Numbered from the stretch's first letter, positions 11,264 through 22,700 are shown. The stretch is DNA of 64,000 bases from Rhyacophila brunnea (GCA_022495005.1 JAGYXB010000196.1:1054001-1118000), one strand, 5' to 3'. The notes: a model not told the origin generated them from the sequence alone. Numbers and translations: made by a program.

Positions 11264-12160
11264 CTATTTAGGTACAAATTTCAGTATATTAACTTCATTA
11301 TTAGATTATAAGACTTCATTTTACGAAAAAAATGAGATACTTAGCTTGTTATTAAAAAGTTCATTTTCCGTAAAAAAGAATGAAAAATGTTTTGAATTTT
11401 AGCCAGGTAACATGTTGCAGAGAGCCTCTTTGATAAATTTATATCATCGTCGAATAATTTTGTGGCTTAAATTATTATTATTGAAACCTTTGAAGATTAT
11501 ATTAATTTTATATTGGAAAAAGAAGCTAAGATTCCATATACTTTTATACATGGTTTGAATGAAAAGTAAATTTAATGAAATTATTATGTAAATACAAATG
11601 TTGGGTCACTAGTGTGGTGTTCGATGTGTAGGTTGAGGATGATGATAATGAAGTCTACGATGTAGCAGGGTGAGATTTATTAGCAGCGTATCGGTACAAT
11701 AGTATATTATACATGATAGTTACGAGCTAAGTACTTGGATTCGAGTGACATCTAGACAAATTATTCTTCGTTATTTATACAATAAAAAGTAACACATTAA
11801 CATAAAATTCTAGTACATAATCATATTAGACTAATTATAGAATCAGCGTTTTAAATTGAGTAGCGAAATGAAATATTATTTGTTATTATAGTCGTGAGAA
11901 AATATAATACTATGAAAACTCATTATTCGGCTAATACACCGTAATGGTATAATGTGCTGTGATATGATGTAATAATACACCGTCTCTAATTTCGCCAATC
12001 GACTTGCTGTTCTAGCTAAGTTGTTTACTGGAAATGGATTCGTTGGGAATATATTACTGCAGAGTAATTTGATATAATAGATATTTGATCGCTTATTATT
12101 CTGCAGCTACACAAATTAATAGAAAATGTCCGAGAGATGCAGGTTCGATTTCCGGTGGGT
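11264..12160. other. no gene recognised
   Basis: AT-rich DNA between two elements. Nothing supportable. Confidence 0.35.
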
Positions 12161-12164
12161 GTCT

Positions 12165-12945
12165 TACTTTTTCTATAGGTTATAAAATATTTTCTCAGAA
12201 GTGTTTTCAAAATTATGTATGTTCAATAATTGGAATGTTACATTCTTAACGGCCCACATGCTCAGCATAGGTTAAAATTGAGCTTTTATGGTATTTTCAG
12301 AGCATAACCCTGGACATTCCTTAAGCGTTGTAGATAATCTATTTATATAATTTTTAAGCCTTATTATCCTTTATATTTATTTTAAACATTTGATAACTGC
12401 ATAAAGTATTTTTATTACATAAAATTGTATTCTTTTAAACCCCTCGCTCTAATGTTTTAGAATATAGTCATATTTTAGTACGTCTATGTGCAGTGGTGAT
12501 AAGATTTTTTAGATTTATTAATTTTTAAACGCATTTACTAAAAATTAATGTTAACAATATATAGTGACATATTTACGATAAAAAAATATATTTTATAATC
12601 TTTTTGATTCCAAAATTGACAAGATTAACATTTTATTATTGAAAAAATGGCAGGATTAACACATTTGAAGATAATTCTAAAGATACTGATTATAAGCTAT
12701 GTCTTTGACCATTGACGATGTTATGTAATAAAAATACTTTATATAGGCATCAAATGTTTAAAATAACTATAAAAGATAATAAGGCTTCAAAATTATATAA
12801 ATATATTATCTACAACGTTTAAGGAATGTCCACTGTCATGCTCTGAAAATACCATAAAAGCTCCATTTTGACCTACGCTGAGCATGTGGGCCTTTAAATT
12901 TTGTGAATTAAAAAATAGTTAATTAAAAAACATTTTTATTTTTCA
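12165..12945 (+). repeat. repeat K segment carrying the TTAA element
   Basis: 12165-12249 (TTTTCTCAGAAGTG, TTATGTATGTTCAAT, ACATTC) and 12894-12945 (TTGTGAATTA, AATAGTTAATTA) are the two halves of a repeat whose continuous form is seen at 15165-15300. The element at 12250-12893 splits it. Confidence 0.75.
12250..12893. mobile_element. TTAA-flanked foldback MITE (piggyBac-like)
   Basis: The 644-bp element begins CGGCCCACATGCTCAGC and ends with its inverted partner (GCTGAGCATGTGGGCCT). The inverted arms extend for about 180-190 bases with scattered mismatches. TTAA flanks it at 12246-12249 and 12894-12897. The surrounding sequence occurs without the insert at 15165-15300 (ACATTCTTAAATCTTG) and at 5240-5325 on the minus strand, with a single TTAA. 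TTAA duplication is the hallmark of piggyBac-type transposition. No ORF. Confidence 0.9.
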
Positions 12946-12949
12946 ACGA

Positions 12950-13545
12950 AGATTTGAGAATGTAAAAAAGATTTTTCCTAGTAGGTATATTATAATATCT
13001 TAGCTGTTTTAAAATTATGTATATTTGAAAGATTGATAGATATTATTTTAATCGTGTATGTTTTATATAGTATGTTATAAATTTAATTCACGAAAAAAAA
13101 TGCAAGAGTTTCTCGATTGTACTGTTCATATTATGGTAAAACCACTGCTTGTAAATAGCGGGCATATTATACACAATTAATTCATTGATCGCTTATATTT
13201 CGCTTATCGCATATTTCCGTATGTAGGTACGTTTAAATTCTCTAACAGCTGATACCAAACTCAAACAAAAACACTTTGAACAAATTAAGGTGAAGGAAAT
13301 TAATTTAAGGTAACATCAATATTCCTTTAATAAAGGATCGACAGGAGGAAATAAATTAATTACAGGGTAGGTACGTGGCCCTTTGAAAATGATTAAGAGT
13401 GTTAGTAAAAGTGACTTTAAATCAATATCCTGGCAGTAATTGGATACCATTAATATCGATTAAAAACCCTTGAACATTGTAATACAGTTACTTACCTTGA
13501 TTGGATTTGCAAGAAATAATTGATTCTGTCAAAACCTTTTCTTTG
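12950..13545. other. no gene recognised
   Basis: AT-rich DNA upstream of the LINE target site. No supportable feature. Confidence 0.35.
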
Positions 13546-14319
13546 AATAATTATTTTTTCTTTCTTCTTCTTCTTTCACCCTGTCACGTCCCAACATTGG
13601 GGCATAGGGCAAGCACAAGTTGGCGCCACTTCCCTCGGTCCATCGCTAACTCCTGTGCCTCCCGCCATGTCAGACCTGCAGCACGTAGGTCGCTTTTGTA
13701 GCATCGCTGCAGGGTGAGGGAGGGCCGGCCACGGCGACGGAACCCTTGAGACTGTGCCACAAGGATACGAAGTTCCGCACTCTTTGGCGGCATCCGGAAT
13801 ACATGTCCCAGCCACGTAATTCGTCTCTTCGTGATAACTTCAATCACCGAAGGCTGTTGTGTCTGCTCACGAACTCGGGTGTTTGTAACGCGGTCGTATC
13901 AATGTACCCCTAAGATTCGGTGGAGACATCGATTCTCAAAGCTCAAAAGCCGAGACTCTTGAAGCTTAGTAAGATGCCATGTCTCACAGCCATACAGGAG
14001 CACAGGTAGCATGCACGCGTTAAACAAACGACATTTGGTCCTCACAGAATACAGCCTTGACCTCCATGCCGTCGCTATAGGATTTGTTTCCCGAATATCC
14101 ATTTTTGTCGAAATCGACATTTTAATGCAGTTCAATTTCTTTTATCGAACTCTACCGAAATCATTTATAAAACAAATATATTTTTATCTAGGAACAGAGA
14201 TATTTTTTTAAAAAACCCGAATACGCCATGTTAAGTTACAATTACTCGGTGGTGTTCTCCTGAATGTCCAACTATTCGTACCTGAATATCCAAGTTAATT
14301 TCGGTCGAAAAAGATCTCT

Positions 14320-14600
14320 GGATGAGTTTTTATTTCCCGAATATGACTTTTAGCCAATCAAACTGCGCTGACGCCGTGCATCTCGCTCCCACATTCACGC
14401 TGTCCAGCTCTAAAACAATCACGCCCACTTTCATATTTTTCGGCCGTCCGGAGTGCTCTTTCAAATTTCGTCTTATTGATATTGTTTTTAAAGTTACTAT
14501 TGTTTTAATAGTGAATTCATCAAATTTGAAGAGATCATTCACAGCTGATACATCACCAGTTCGCCCTGAACTTACAGTAAAGTTGTGGAAGTGAGTATTT
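14320..14600. other. GC-richer unique island inside the DNA transposon
   Basis: Unlike the AT-rich rest of the element, this stretch has CCAATCAAACTGCGC, then several GC-rich patches, and ends GTGGAA followed by GTGAGTATTTT, which resembles a splice donor. The forward frame is open for 90 codons and the reverse for 70, neither recognisable. It could be captured host DNA, for instance a promoter and first exon, but this is inference. Confidence 0.3.
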
Positions 14601-15164
14601 TAACCTAAATAACTGCATTTTGTTTTGATAAATGATACAAAATCCCAACGGTTATATGAATTCTACAGTATGACCCGGCAACTACTATGACGTAAAAAAT
14701 AATTATTATTTCAAATTATTATTAATCAAACATTGTTTGTCTTTATTTTACTTTTAATCTAGGCATTTCTATGAAAATAAAGGCGATGCTATTATTTATT
14801 TTTGAATGCGCTGATAGTTAATTTAATTTAATATGCATGTTAGTAACTATTTATTTGGTGAATATTATATACTTAGGATATTGGTACCTACCTTATATTA
14901 GCAGCCAATGGCAATTAATTTATACATGCTATTATTTTGTGTTGTTATTCCTTACAATAGTAAATATATAATATTTATTTGGTGGTTTGTAATAAGTTTA
15001 ATTGTCAATTATAGAAATATATATATATATAATAATATACAGATATATATAAATAGATTTTTTTTTGGAAAAAGTATTAATATAAAATTGTTAGCAAGTA
15101 CGAGTAAGTACCTACCATCATAAAATATTGGAGAAATGACCGTGACGGCGGTTAGTAATTGAAG

Positions 15165-15300
15165 TAGTACCGTATAATATATTTTCTCAGAAGTGATTTT
15201 AAAAAATTATGTAAGTATGTTCAATTATTAGAATGGTACATTCTTAAATCTTGTGAATTATTCGTTCAATAAAAAAATAGTTAATTACTTAAAAACTATT
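15165..15300 (+). repeat. repeat K segment, unoccupied site
   Basis: Matches the two flanks of the TTAA element at 12250-12893 as one continuous sequence: TTTTCTCAGAAGTG, TATGTTCAATTATTAGAATG, ACATTCTTAAATCTTGTGAA, AATAGTTAATTA. It is a paralogous empty site. Confidence 0.85.
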
Positions 15301-17432
15301 TTATTACTTAATCCGAAAAAAACCGAAAAAGCGATTGCCGCATGTTATTATTACATACGAACTTGGGTAATTACGATCATTACGTATTTAAATAGTAGAG
15401 GTAATTATTAACAATTATCATGTAAATAAATATAACATTTGAGGCGCGTACTTTTTGACCACTCAGTAATCTGTGGGCCGTGCAGCAATACGCCACGGTC
15501 TTAAATCCCGAACGTCCATGTTTTGTCCCGAATATCCATTATTCTGAGAGAGCGCTAAAAATTTCCTGAATATCCACAACGAGTACTTGTAAATAAAACG
15601 CATTTTCTGTGCATTTACTGATTTATACCAGTATATTATTCTTGGAATCTATTCTTAGATAATGTTGCAATCTTACAGTATAGAAAGAATGATTGATACA
15701 TCTACTGATATTAAAATATACGACAATGAAATTTGTTTTTCGTCTCCTGTAAAATTGACATTTGGTCTATTCGGGAAACTAATCCTATAGCGACGATGCG
15801 ACTCCAAGTTGGTTGAACGCAGATCCCGCCACACCCATGCGGATTCCAAGCTCACTAGAAATACCACCATCATCGGCAACCGTGGCACCCAAGTATTTGA
15901 ATCTGGACACCAGCTCGACGGGCAGACCAGAAACCCGCAGAGGAGTGTCAGCGTCGATGCAAGCAGCACTGCACATGGATTTGGCCTTAGCGGCATTCAG
16001 ATGAAGACCCACACGCATCGAGTTCGCGGCTAGCCTGTTCACGGTCACCTCCTACCTTTCGATCGTTGAGTCAAACACGACTGCGTCGTCTGCATACTCC
16101 AAGTCGCACAGTCTTTCTTCGCATAGATCGCTTGTGTCATCATGATGTAGGCGTATCCCACTGTCGGGGCAAACTGTCTTACGCATTATGAAATCCATCA
16201 TGATGATAAATAGAAAGGGCGCAAGTACACACCCTTGCTTGACTCCTGACGCGATTTCAAAAAGGTCAGAGGATGTTCCGGCTGCTCTCACGCGACACTC
16301 TGTATTGTAGAGAGCACTTATCACGGCGACCAGTTTCCGTGGGACACCATAGCCTAGCAGAATTTGCCACAGAGATTCACGATGAGGACTGTCAAATGCC
16401 TTTTCATAGTCCATGAAGCAGCAGGCGACAGGTATATTCATCTCTTGGTACTGTTGCAGGAAGCATCGGAGAGTTGAAATATGCTCTGAGCAGGACTTCC
16501 CCGGGACAAATCCACTCTGCTGCGCACGCAAAACGTCCAGCATGTGACTTCTAATCCTGTACAGGAGAATCTGCGCCAACACCTTCCCGGGAACGCTGAG
16601 GAGAGTGATTCCTCTGTAATTATTACAGTCTTGTGGGTTACCTTTTTTGTGCAGAGTAACAACGGTACCATCCCTCCAGGCTTTGGGGCACTGCTCCTTT
16701 TGCCACACATCGCGCAGAAGGTCACACAAGGACGGCAATACAGCGCTCAGTCCGCAGAGCAGAAATTCTGCATGGATGCCATCATCTCCAGGGGCTTTCC
16801 TGCGCTTCAGTCTTTTGACAGCCTCTTTAACTTCAGCAGTTGTTGGAGGTTCTTTGCAGAATCCCGATGCAGTAGTGATTCCGAGGGCGGTGATCTCCGA
16901 CGGAATATCGAAGGGATGCAATGGAGGTGGGCGATTCAGGACATCACTGAAATGTTGGCGCCATAGCTCCTGGACCTTTGCAGGTTCAGTGACTATCACT
17001 CCGTCAGAGTTGCGTAATGCAGTGACCACTGGACGTTTCCTACCGCAAATTGCTCTGGTGATGCGGAAGAGAGCACTTGGATTATTCTTGCAGGCAGCAG
17101 ATTCCGCATCCCGAATGAGGTCATCCAGGCGTCGGCGCTTATCGCGGCGGGCAGAACGCTTTACCACGCGGTCCATTGTCTGGTATTCCGCGCTGCGCTG
17201 TAGGTCGTATGTACCATTGTCTCGCAATTCTTTCAGGAGCTTCCTCTTCTCAATCATCTCCCATGTATGAGGTGACATCCAGTCCGGCCTGTGCGTATGC
17301 CGCTCTCCTAAGGCAGTAGTTGCAGAGCTCATTATAGCATCCCGGAATAATATCCATTTTCCTTCCAAGGGATCCGAGTCGATGGAGGACGTGAGAGTTC
17401 TAGCATCATATAAGTGCTTCTGCAGCTCCAGC

Positions 17433-18333
17433 TCATAGGTTGCACGCACACGGGTACTTTTCAGTTTTTCCACATCGAGTCTGACCGTCCTTTTGGGTTT
17501 TGGGACTCGTTTGAGGTCTATACGGGACCACGACTTCGTGGTCACTGTGGATGTCTGCACCTCTATATGTCCGCACGTCTAGCAGTTCATGCCGGTATTT
17601 CGCTTTGACCAAAATGTGGTCGATCTGGTTTCTTGTATTACCGTCTGGCGATATCCATGTATATTTGTGGATGGTCTTATGTGGGAAAAGACTACCACCA
17701 ATCACAAGACCATTCATTGAGGCAAAATCTACCAGACGGTAACCATTATCATTCATTTGGCCAAGGCCATGTTTTCCCAGCACAAAGGGTCCACGCGAGG
17801 GGTCAGATCCTACTTTGGCATTTAGATCACCAAAGATAACTGCATGATCACAGCTGGGGATATTTCCAGCGGCTTCCGCCAAACTTTCGTAGAATGTATC
17901 CTTATCTGCATCGCTAGCAGCCTCTGTGGGAGCATAGCACTGCAGAAAAGTGATGGAGCCCGACTTGGTCTTGAAAGTAGCACGGAGTGGACGTTCGGAG
18001 ATAGGTTCCCAGGTGGTGAGGCACTTGCAAGCTTCCTTGGACATCAGCAATCCGACTCCACTACGTCGCAATGTGGCATGTCCGGAGTACAGTAGACGAA
18101 ACCCACGAATAAACTTCTCGCCAATGCCAGTGAGTCGACACTCACTGATCCCGAGAACATCTAACTTGTACTGCCTTTCCAGGGACATTTAGAGTACGGA
18201 TATTGTAGGTTCCAAAACAAAATCGTTTACCGAATTCGGGCGAGGTCGTCAAGATGGAAACGGGGGTCCGAGGCTTCCCTGTGCTTGGATTAATCTGTTG
18301 TATTAGGGTGTGCAGGTGATCATCCCACAGCAC
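17433..18333 (-). pseudogene. LINE-A apurinic-type endonuclease domain
   Basis: The first frame (about 18142-18333) carries the endonuclease start GTYNIRTLN. A frame change near 18190 joins it to a 251-residue frame holding ISECRL (catalytic Glu at residue 16), a block around residue 83 (QCYAPTEA), FGDLNAKVG (Asp121, Asn123), NQIDHILV (Asp190, His191) and the terminal SDH (215-217). These are the exonuclease-endonuclease-phosphatase motifs LINEs use to nick target DNA. A second frame change near 17530 joins it to the reverse transcriptase. All catalytic residues are present but the reading frame is broken. Confidence 0.88.
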
Positions 18334-18826
18334 CCGAGTTCACTGGTAGGGCTGCCACCTTAGGGCCCGTAAACATGCCCTGGTTTTCTGTAGGGGTTTT
18401 CCTTCCCGTAGCCAGAATGTACCAGTTTTTAGGCGCTGGTGATCCGCCTTGCACCCTCCTCTATCTGCTACAGCATGCTGCATTGCCTAGGGACCCCCAC
18501 GGAGAGGTTAGAGGTAGGATTTGTTGGCAGAGCTATCATGGATAGTCGACATACTCAGCATTTCAAATGGAAGCACACCTGATCTGGCATCAAGGCATAC
18601 CCCACTGAAGTCATACCAACCTTTGGCCCCAATAATTATTTAGTTTATTTAAATAAATTAGTATGCGTGATTCTGAAATATACGTTATTTTTTATGAAAC
18701 TAATCGCAATATCATTTATTTATTTAGAAAAAGAGTATTAAGGCATTGAAGCTATTGGCCAATGAGACATTATTATGTACTATATTTAAAAAAATACAAA
18801 ATTCGGTACCTATGCAATAACGCCCA

Positions 18827-18990
18827 CGATGGCCGAGCGGCTTAAGCGTCGGCTTATAATGTTGTGGGTCATAACTAAATACTAAGATTGCTGTACCTCT
18901 ACCATATCGACTTACTTTGTATAAAGTCATGATGGATAATGATGGGAAACGGAGCAAGGACACAGCCCTATCTGACTTCTGTCGTAACCA
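18827..18990 (+). repeat. tRNA-derived SINE, type 2
   Basis: CACGATGGCCGAGCGGCTTA and AGCGTCGGC form a polymerase III A-box of Leu/Ser tRNA type. A related head lies on the minus strand at 27045-27290. The B-box side is decayed here. Confidence 0.55.
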
Positions 18991-19003
18991 TGATAACGAA
19001 TTA

Positions 19004-19428
19004 CATTTCACCATAACACAGTTCACCGTGACATGTCATACCGGAAAGAAATTGCGCGTTGTTCGTGGAGGCTTGCAGACAGTAGGTACCTACCTAATAT
19101 TCAAATTTTATTAAATTCAATAAGAACATTATTTTGATATTTTGGTGTCAATTATCTGATAATAACGCTGTCATTATTTTCAAAATGATACTTACGAACA
19201 CCTACCATAATTTTATATAAATAACATATAAGTATACAATATTATTTTATTGATAATTTACTACCTATCTATTTTATCTGTCTTACCCTTGTAGTCCGAT
19301 GATTTTTATTATGTATTTTTAAGTGTTTTATTTGGACATGAATTTGATCTCAATACTATACGATCATCCATTTCCGAAACAGTAGCTTACTATGAACCAT
19401 GATAATGATCAACTGCATACGTACAAAC
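19004..19428 (+). repeat. repeat family T, copy D (diverged)
   Basis: TTTCACCATAACACAGTTCA then CCGTGA starts the copy, TTGCAGACAGTAGG and TTTTATTAAATTC mark the middle, and CTCAATACTATACGAT and CTGCATACGTACAAAC the right side. Same order as copy A, but the CCTAA array is mostly lost. Its right end is split by the hAT-type element at 19436. Confidence 0.6.
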
Positions 19429-19435
19429 CTCCAGC

Positions 19436-20054
19436 TAGCGTTGGGTATTTCCCGAGGAAATCACAATCTAGAGATTCGGGATTTCCCGAAATGATGAAAT
19501 TTTGAATTCTCGAGATTCGGGATTTCCAGAAAAGAATGCTCGAGAATTCTCGAGAAATCGGGATATTTAAAAAAAACCTGTAAGAATCCTAAAATCAGTG
19601 TAAAAACAGACAAATTCCAAAAAAATATGACTACGTAAGAAGATAAACAATATAGTAGTAGGAAAACAAAAATAATTAAAAACATTACTTATTAAAATAG
19701 AATTTCAATCAATGTCTGTCAATCGCTGTATCTGACAATCGCGTATGCTTTTGAGACGCAACATTCCCAGATGTTGCAAAAATTGCGCTCATTTTGAGTC
19801 GAGGTTGGCTTAATTGTGTTAAATGCCCCGATCAGTCCTTGAATTTTGTGTTTTCTGTCCATTTTTTCTATATAGAAAATCTTTTTTTCAATTAATATAA
19901 AATTTGATAATAAAGAAATCCCGAATCCCGAGAAAAGATTCTCCAGATCCGGGATTTATGAAATGATAAAAATTTCAATTCTCGAGATTCGGGATGGAAA
20001 ATCTCGAAAATTTCTCGAGAATTCCCGTCAGGAAATTCCCGAAACTCAACTCTA
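19436..20054. mobile_element. hAT-type MITE with CYTCCAGC duplication
   Basis: Ends TAGCGTTGGGT (left) and, in reverse complement, TAGAGTTGAGT (right) are inverted and fit the hAT start TAGNG. The flanks CCTCCAGC (19428-19435) and CTTCCAGC (20055-20062) match at 7 of 8 positions. Both subterminal regions are dense in CTCGAGATTCGGGAT motifs on both strands. 619 bp, no ORF above background. Confidence 0.85.
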
Positions 20055-20062
20055 CTTCCAGC

Positions 20063-20754
20063 CACATGTGATATTGAGAAAGTCACCGATTCTGAGACAG
20101 TATTCGCTATAATTGTCATAAATAATAAGTTATAACACTCTAAAATTATTATAACATAGTTGGTTTATGATATTCATTTGTACTGTTATATTTTAGGTAT
20201 AATTTCCACGTTTTATGGTTAAGATAACTCAAGTAATATCAATATATTTGTAGTAGTTAATGTTTATTATTACAACTACACTAATTAATTAGCTATTTAC
20301 TTAATTAATGGTATAGCTTTTAGTATAAATTTCACCTAATTTAATTATAACGACTAGCTGTCAGACAATTAATAATAATGTATGTCCCACCATTTTCTAA
20401 GTATTCAAGAAACGTAGTGACCGATGTTTACAGAAGTAATTGTTTACGGCTGGTTCATTCATGTACTTACAATATGCCCGGAGGCATGTTCGTTTATGCA
20501 TGCTCATAAAATAGGGACATTTCATGCAGTTTCCGGTCGGAAAAATTAATACAGGAAGTAGCTGGTGCTCGCCTATTCGCAAAGTTCATTTCGCGTACAT
20601 TCATTGGTATTTAAATGCCAGAGAAATATGCGGTTGGGCAGGCAAATTGTTTCAATATCCTTTGTATATTTAAATGTAACAAAAAGGCCACGATTCGGAG
20701 AATTTCAGTGACAGTGGTATTGTTGCAAGGAAATCTCTATGTTTATTCAATTGT
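20063..20754. other. no gene recognised
   Basis: AT-rich DNA. No supportable feature. Confidence 0.35.
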
Positions 20755-20759
20755 TATCA

Positions 20760-21033
20760 CTATCAAGGAGTGCGTGTTGGGGGAAGGTAACCGATGGGTA
20801 ACCGTAAAGAATAGTGCACACATAGATTTATTAGACCCATTTTTTTGTAATTACATATTAAAACCATGTCCTGTCTTTTTCGTACAAGGTGGTTGTTAGT
20901 AATTTTGAACAATCGCAAACACCCAGGTTTTGAGAAAATCACATTAATATATTGTATTCTCACAGAGAATCGAATCCAGAGTTCCCGAATGGAAGGCCAG
21001 CGCCTTACGCATTGCACCATGAGAGTTGTCTTA
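20760..21033 (-). repeat. tRNA-derived SINE, type 1, minus strand
   Basis: The minus strand reads CTCATGGTGCAATGCGTAAG (A-box), then TTCCATTCGGGAAC and TGGATTCGATTC (B-box), then a body TCTCAAAACCTGGGTGTTTG through TTACTAACAACCAC and GTACGAAAAAG. The same head and body are at 43549-43745. Divergence and mismatched acceptor bases rule out a working tRNA. Confidence 0.8.
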
Positions 21034-21490
21034 TTAGACTCATTAAAAATGATCGTGGCTGGCTGCTGGGTGGAAACCTTTGGTATTCAGCGACGTACAA
21101 AGTTTGATCACAAGGCAGCATAAAGTCAGCGGAAAACCCGTAGTACGCTCGACTGAGTCCATTGATTTGGATAAGACCTCTTCCTCGTCGTCCAACCTTT
21201 GACCTGACCAAATACCGTACGTTTTAGCAGGCTTTCACATTAATCTGTCATTAAACTAAAAACTGAAGAACGTAGGGAAATTGAGGAAAGTTCGTCTCGA
21301 TTGCCAAGCTCTCTGGTGATGAATTCGTTTGTCTGTTTGACCGTCCACGAGACTTAGATATGTCTAGTCTCTCGTTTGCCCTAACCATCACCATCAGAGT
21401 ATCGGAAGGGGTAAATGGATTTCTACGTCATGCATATGCTCGAGTAAAGGTGCATTTTTACATCGTCGATTCGTGCTCTGTCCAATAAAT
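21034..21490. other. no gene recognised
   Basis: No supportable coding or repeat signal. Confidence 0.35.
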
Positions 21491-21494
21491 ATGA

Positions 21495-21860
21495 AGTGTA
21501 GAGGTTTTGTATATAATCCTACAACTGTTATATTATTGTCCATGGTCATTTATAGACAATAGACAATGGGGCAACGAAAATACAGTTGTCATTGAGCCTT
21601 CCTATAGTTTAGTCGACACACCCTACTATTTCGTATCTCTCACCATATTTAAATAATTCCAAAGTGTAAATTTAAACATTTCAACTCAAATTAAAATCAA
21701 TATGACAGTTATTTCTTAGTGCCGTGTAAATAAGCCAAGAAAATACCAGCTCGTATATTATTCAACACTGCCCGAACATATTATGGCATTCACACTCAAG
21801 CAACCATCTGAACTTAAACTTAACATGGGGGTAAGAATAACAATTCATTCATCCCCACTA
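21495..21860 (+). repeat. interspersed repeat K, plus-strand copy
   Basis: Aligns with the reverse complement of about 4850-5240: TAGAGGTTTTGTATATAA, CAACTGTTATATT, AGTTGTCATTGAGCCTTCCT, AAAATCAATATGACAGTTAT, CTCAAGCAACCATCTGAA, GGGTAAGAATA. Non-coding. Confidence 0.75.
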
Positions 21861-21879
21861 TAGAAGTATTAGTAAGAAG

Positions 21880-22110
21880 TATTTAACACCATAATGTACT
21901 TCTACAGCGCAATTGCCTTTCGTTTCTTTGGCCTAAGGATCTAAGATGTATCATAAGATTTTTCTCAATCTTTTTTCTGTCAATCTGCTTCTACTTTCTG
22001 CTTCACATACACTTTTTTCACTAATAGCCAATCCGAGGTATACAAGCTCGTCCACTGTTTCTAGATCTCGAAGTGTAGTTTCTACGGGTAAAAGTTAGCC
22101 CGTTTATTTA
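21880..22110 (-). pseudogene. LINE reverse-transcriptase remnant
   Basis: The minus strand reads TTLRDLETVDELVYLGLAIS and, downstream, EAESRSRLTEKRLRKIL. This is the block after the reverse-transcriptase palm (E.V..F.YLG) common to RTE-like LINEs. Only about 75 codons survive. Confidence 0.5.
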
Positions 22111-22484
22111 ATTTGATCAATTATCAATTATTGTACCTGCTTGCAGTAGCTTTTCATTAGGCTATTTTCAATGGCAATTTTTTTCAAGAAACTCGTCAAT
22201 TATCGGCTCGCCTTTTGGTCATTTTATTCGCTAATGAATCCCGAAATGTTCTCTTAGTTTTTAATTTGAAACGCAAAGATGACCTTTTTCTTTTACCCTT
22301 TCGCATTTTTAATAGATACCTAATTGCTTCGTTAACAATTTGATAGGTTAAACCCATTAAAAAATAATCCTTAAAACGATTCCGAGTTTTAAGTTCATAA
22401 AACAGTTCAGTTCTCTCATCTTGCTAAAATCACATTTAATTCCGGAGGAGTATACATAATGATAGAGTCAATCAAGTATTATCA

Positions 22485-22700
22485 TCATCAGCAGTTTAAC
22501 AACCGAGGGTGTGTCCTAGCCTCCTCCAAGAATTTCCTACATCTTCCTTTATCTTAAGTCAATATATTTTGGGCATCTGTAGCAGCCGCTCAAGTATTCT
22601 TGTTATTACTGTCAAGTCATCAAATTGTGGACTTAACAATTGACATCTGACCGTCCGGTCTACTATTCAAAATGCCTTTTGGCGGATGGACAAATCGCCA
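22485..22700 (-). pseudogene. LINE 3' end remnant with TGATGATGAT tail
   Basis: The minus strand reads DKGRCRKFLEEARTHPRLLN then a stop, followed by TGATGATGATAAT. The peptide is the terminal D.K.W..L..EA.TH block of many RTE/R2-like LINEs and the trinucleotide tail fits an RTE 3' end. Upstream is too decayed to read. Confidence 0.5.

Larger units (their letters stand above)
14070..15795. mobile_element. DNA transposon with ATGC target duplication, inserted in LINE-A
   Basis: The left end CGTCGCTATAGGATTTG and the right end (reverse complement CGTCGCTATAGGATTAG) are inverted, continuing TTTCCCGAATA on both sides. ATGC lies at 14066-14069 and 15796-15799. Excision in thought, leaving one copy, restores the LINE frame QLGVAWRSRLYSV, which proves the boundaries. 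Motifs CCCGAATATCCA recur several times inside. A fragment of the same family is at 45505-45605. No convincing transposase. A 4-bp duplication occurs in, for example, Sola and Chapaev types, but I cannot assign it. Confidence 0.9.
13576..17560 (-). pseudogene. LINE-A reverse transcriptase and C-terminal region
   Basis: The longest frame (16052-17560, 502 residues) contains RRKAPGDDGIHAEF, NYRGITLLSVPGK (about 314), FMDYEKAFD with the first catalytic Asp at 384, VKQGCVLAP (about 440) and the active-site YADD (489-492). It ends at a TAG at 16052-16054, but the same frame continues (EVTVNRLAANSMRVGL, FKYLGATVADDGG) until the DNA transposon insertion at 15795. Beyond it, from 14069, the frame resumes WRSRLYSVRTKCRLFNACML, YGCETWHLTKLQ, then an in-frame TGA near 13897, then ITWLGHVFRMPP and WREAQELAMDRGKW before the terminal stop. 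So: two nonsense codons and one insertion in an otherwise collinear ORF. Confidence 0.9.
13557..18630 (-). mobile_element. full-length RTE-like LINE (LINE-A), dead and interrupted
   Basis: Flanked by an 11-bp direct repeat AATAATTATTT (13546-13556 and 18631-18641), so both ends of the insertion are known. Removing the nested transposon (14070-15795) leaves about 3.3 kb, the normal RTE size. The body is much richer in GC than its surroundings. On the minus strand it runs from a GGGGCC start, through an endonuclease and reverse transcriptase, to a short 3' end with a GAAGAAGAAG purine tail, as RTE elements do. Stops and frameshifts show it is inactive. RTE-like clade is my inference from size, domain order and motifs. 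Confidence 0.9.

Noticed and set aside
13501..13701. Plus-strand 66-codon ORF near the LINE-A 3' end
   Set aside because: It crosses the LINE boundary and target duplication; a chance frame.
16544..17270. Plus-strand ORFs of 140 and 207 codons
   Set aside because: Antisense to the LINE-A reverse transcriptase, which has unmistakable motifs on the minus strand.
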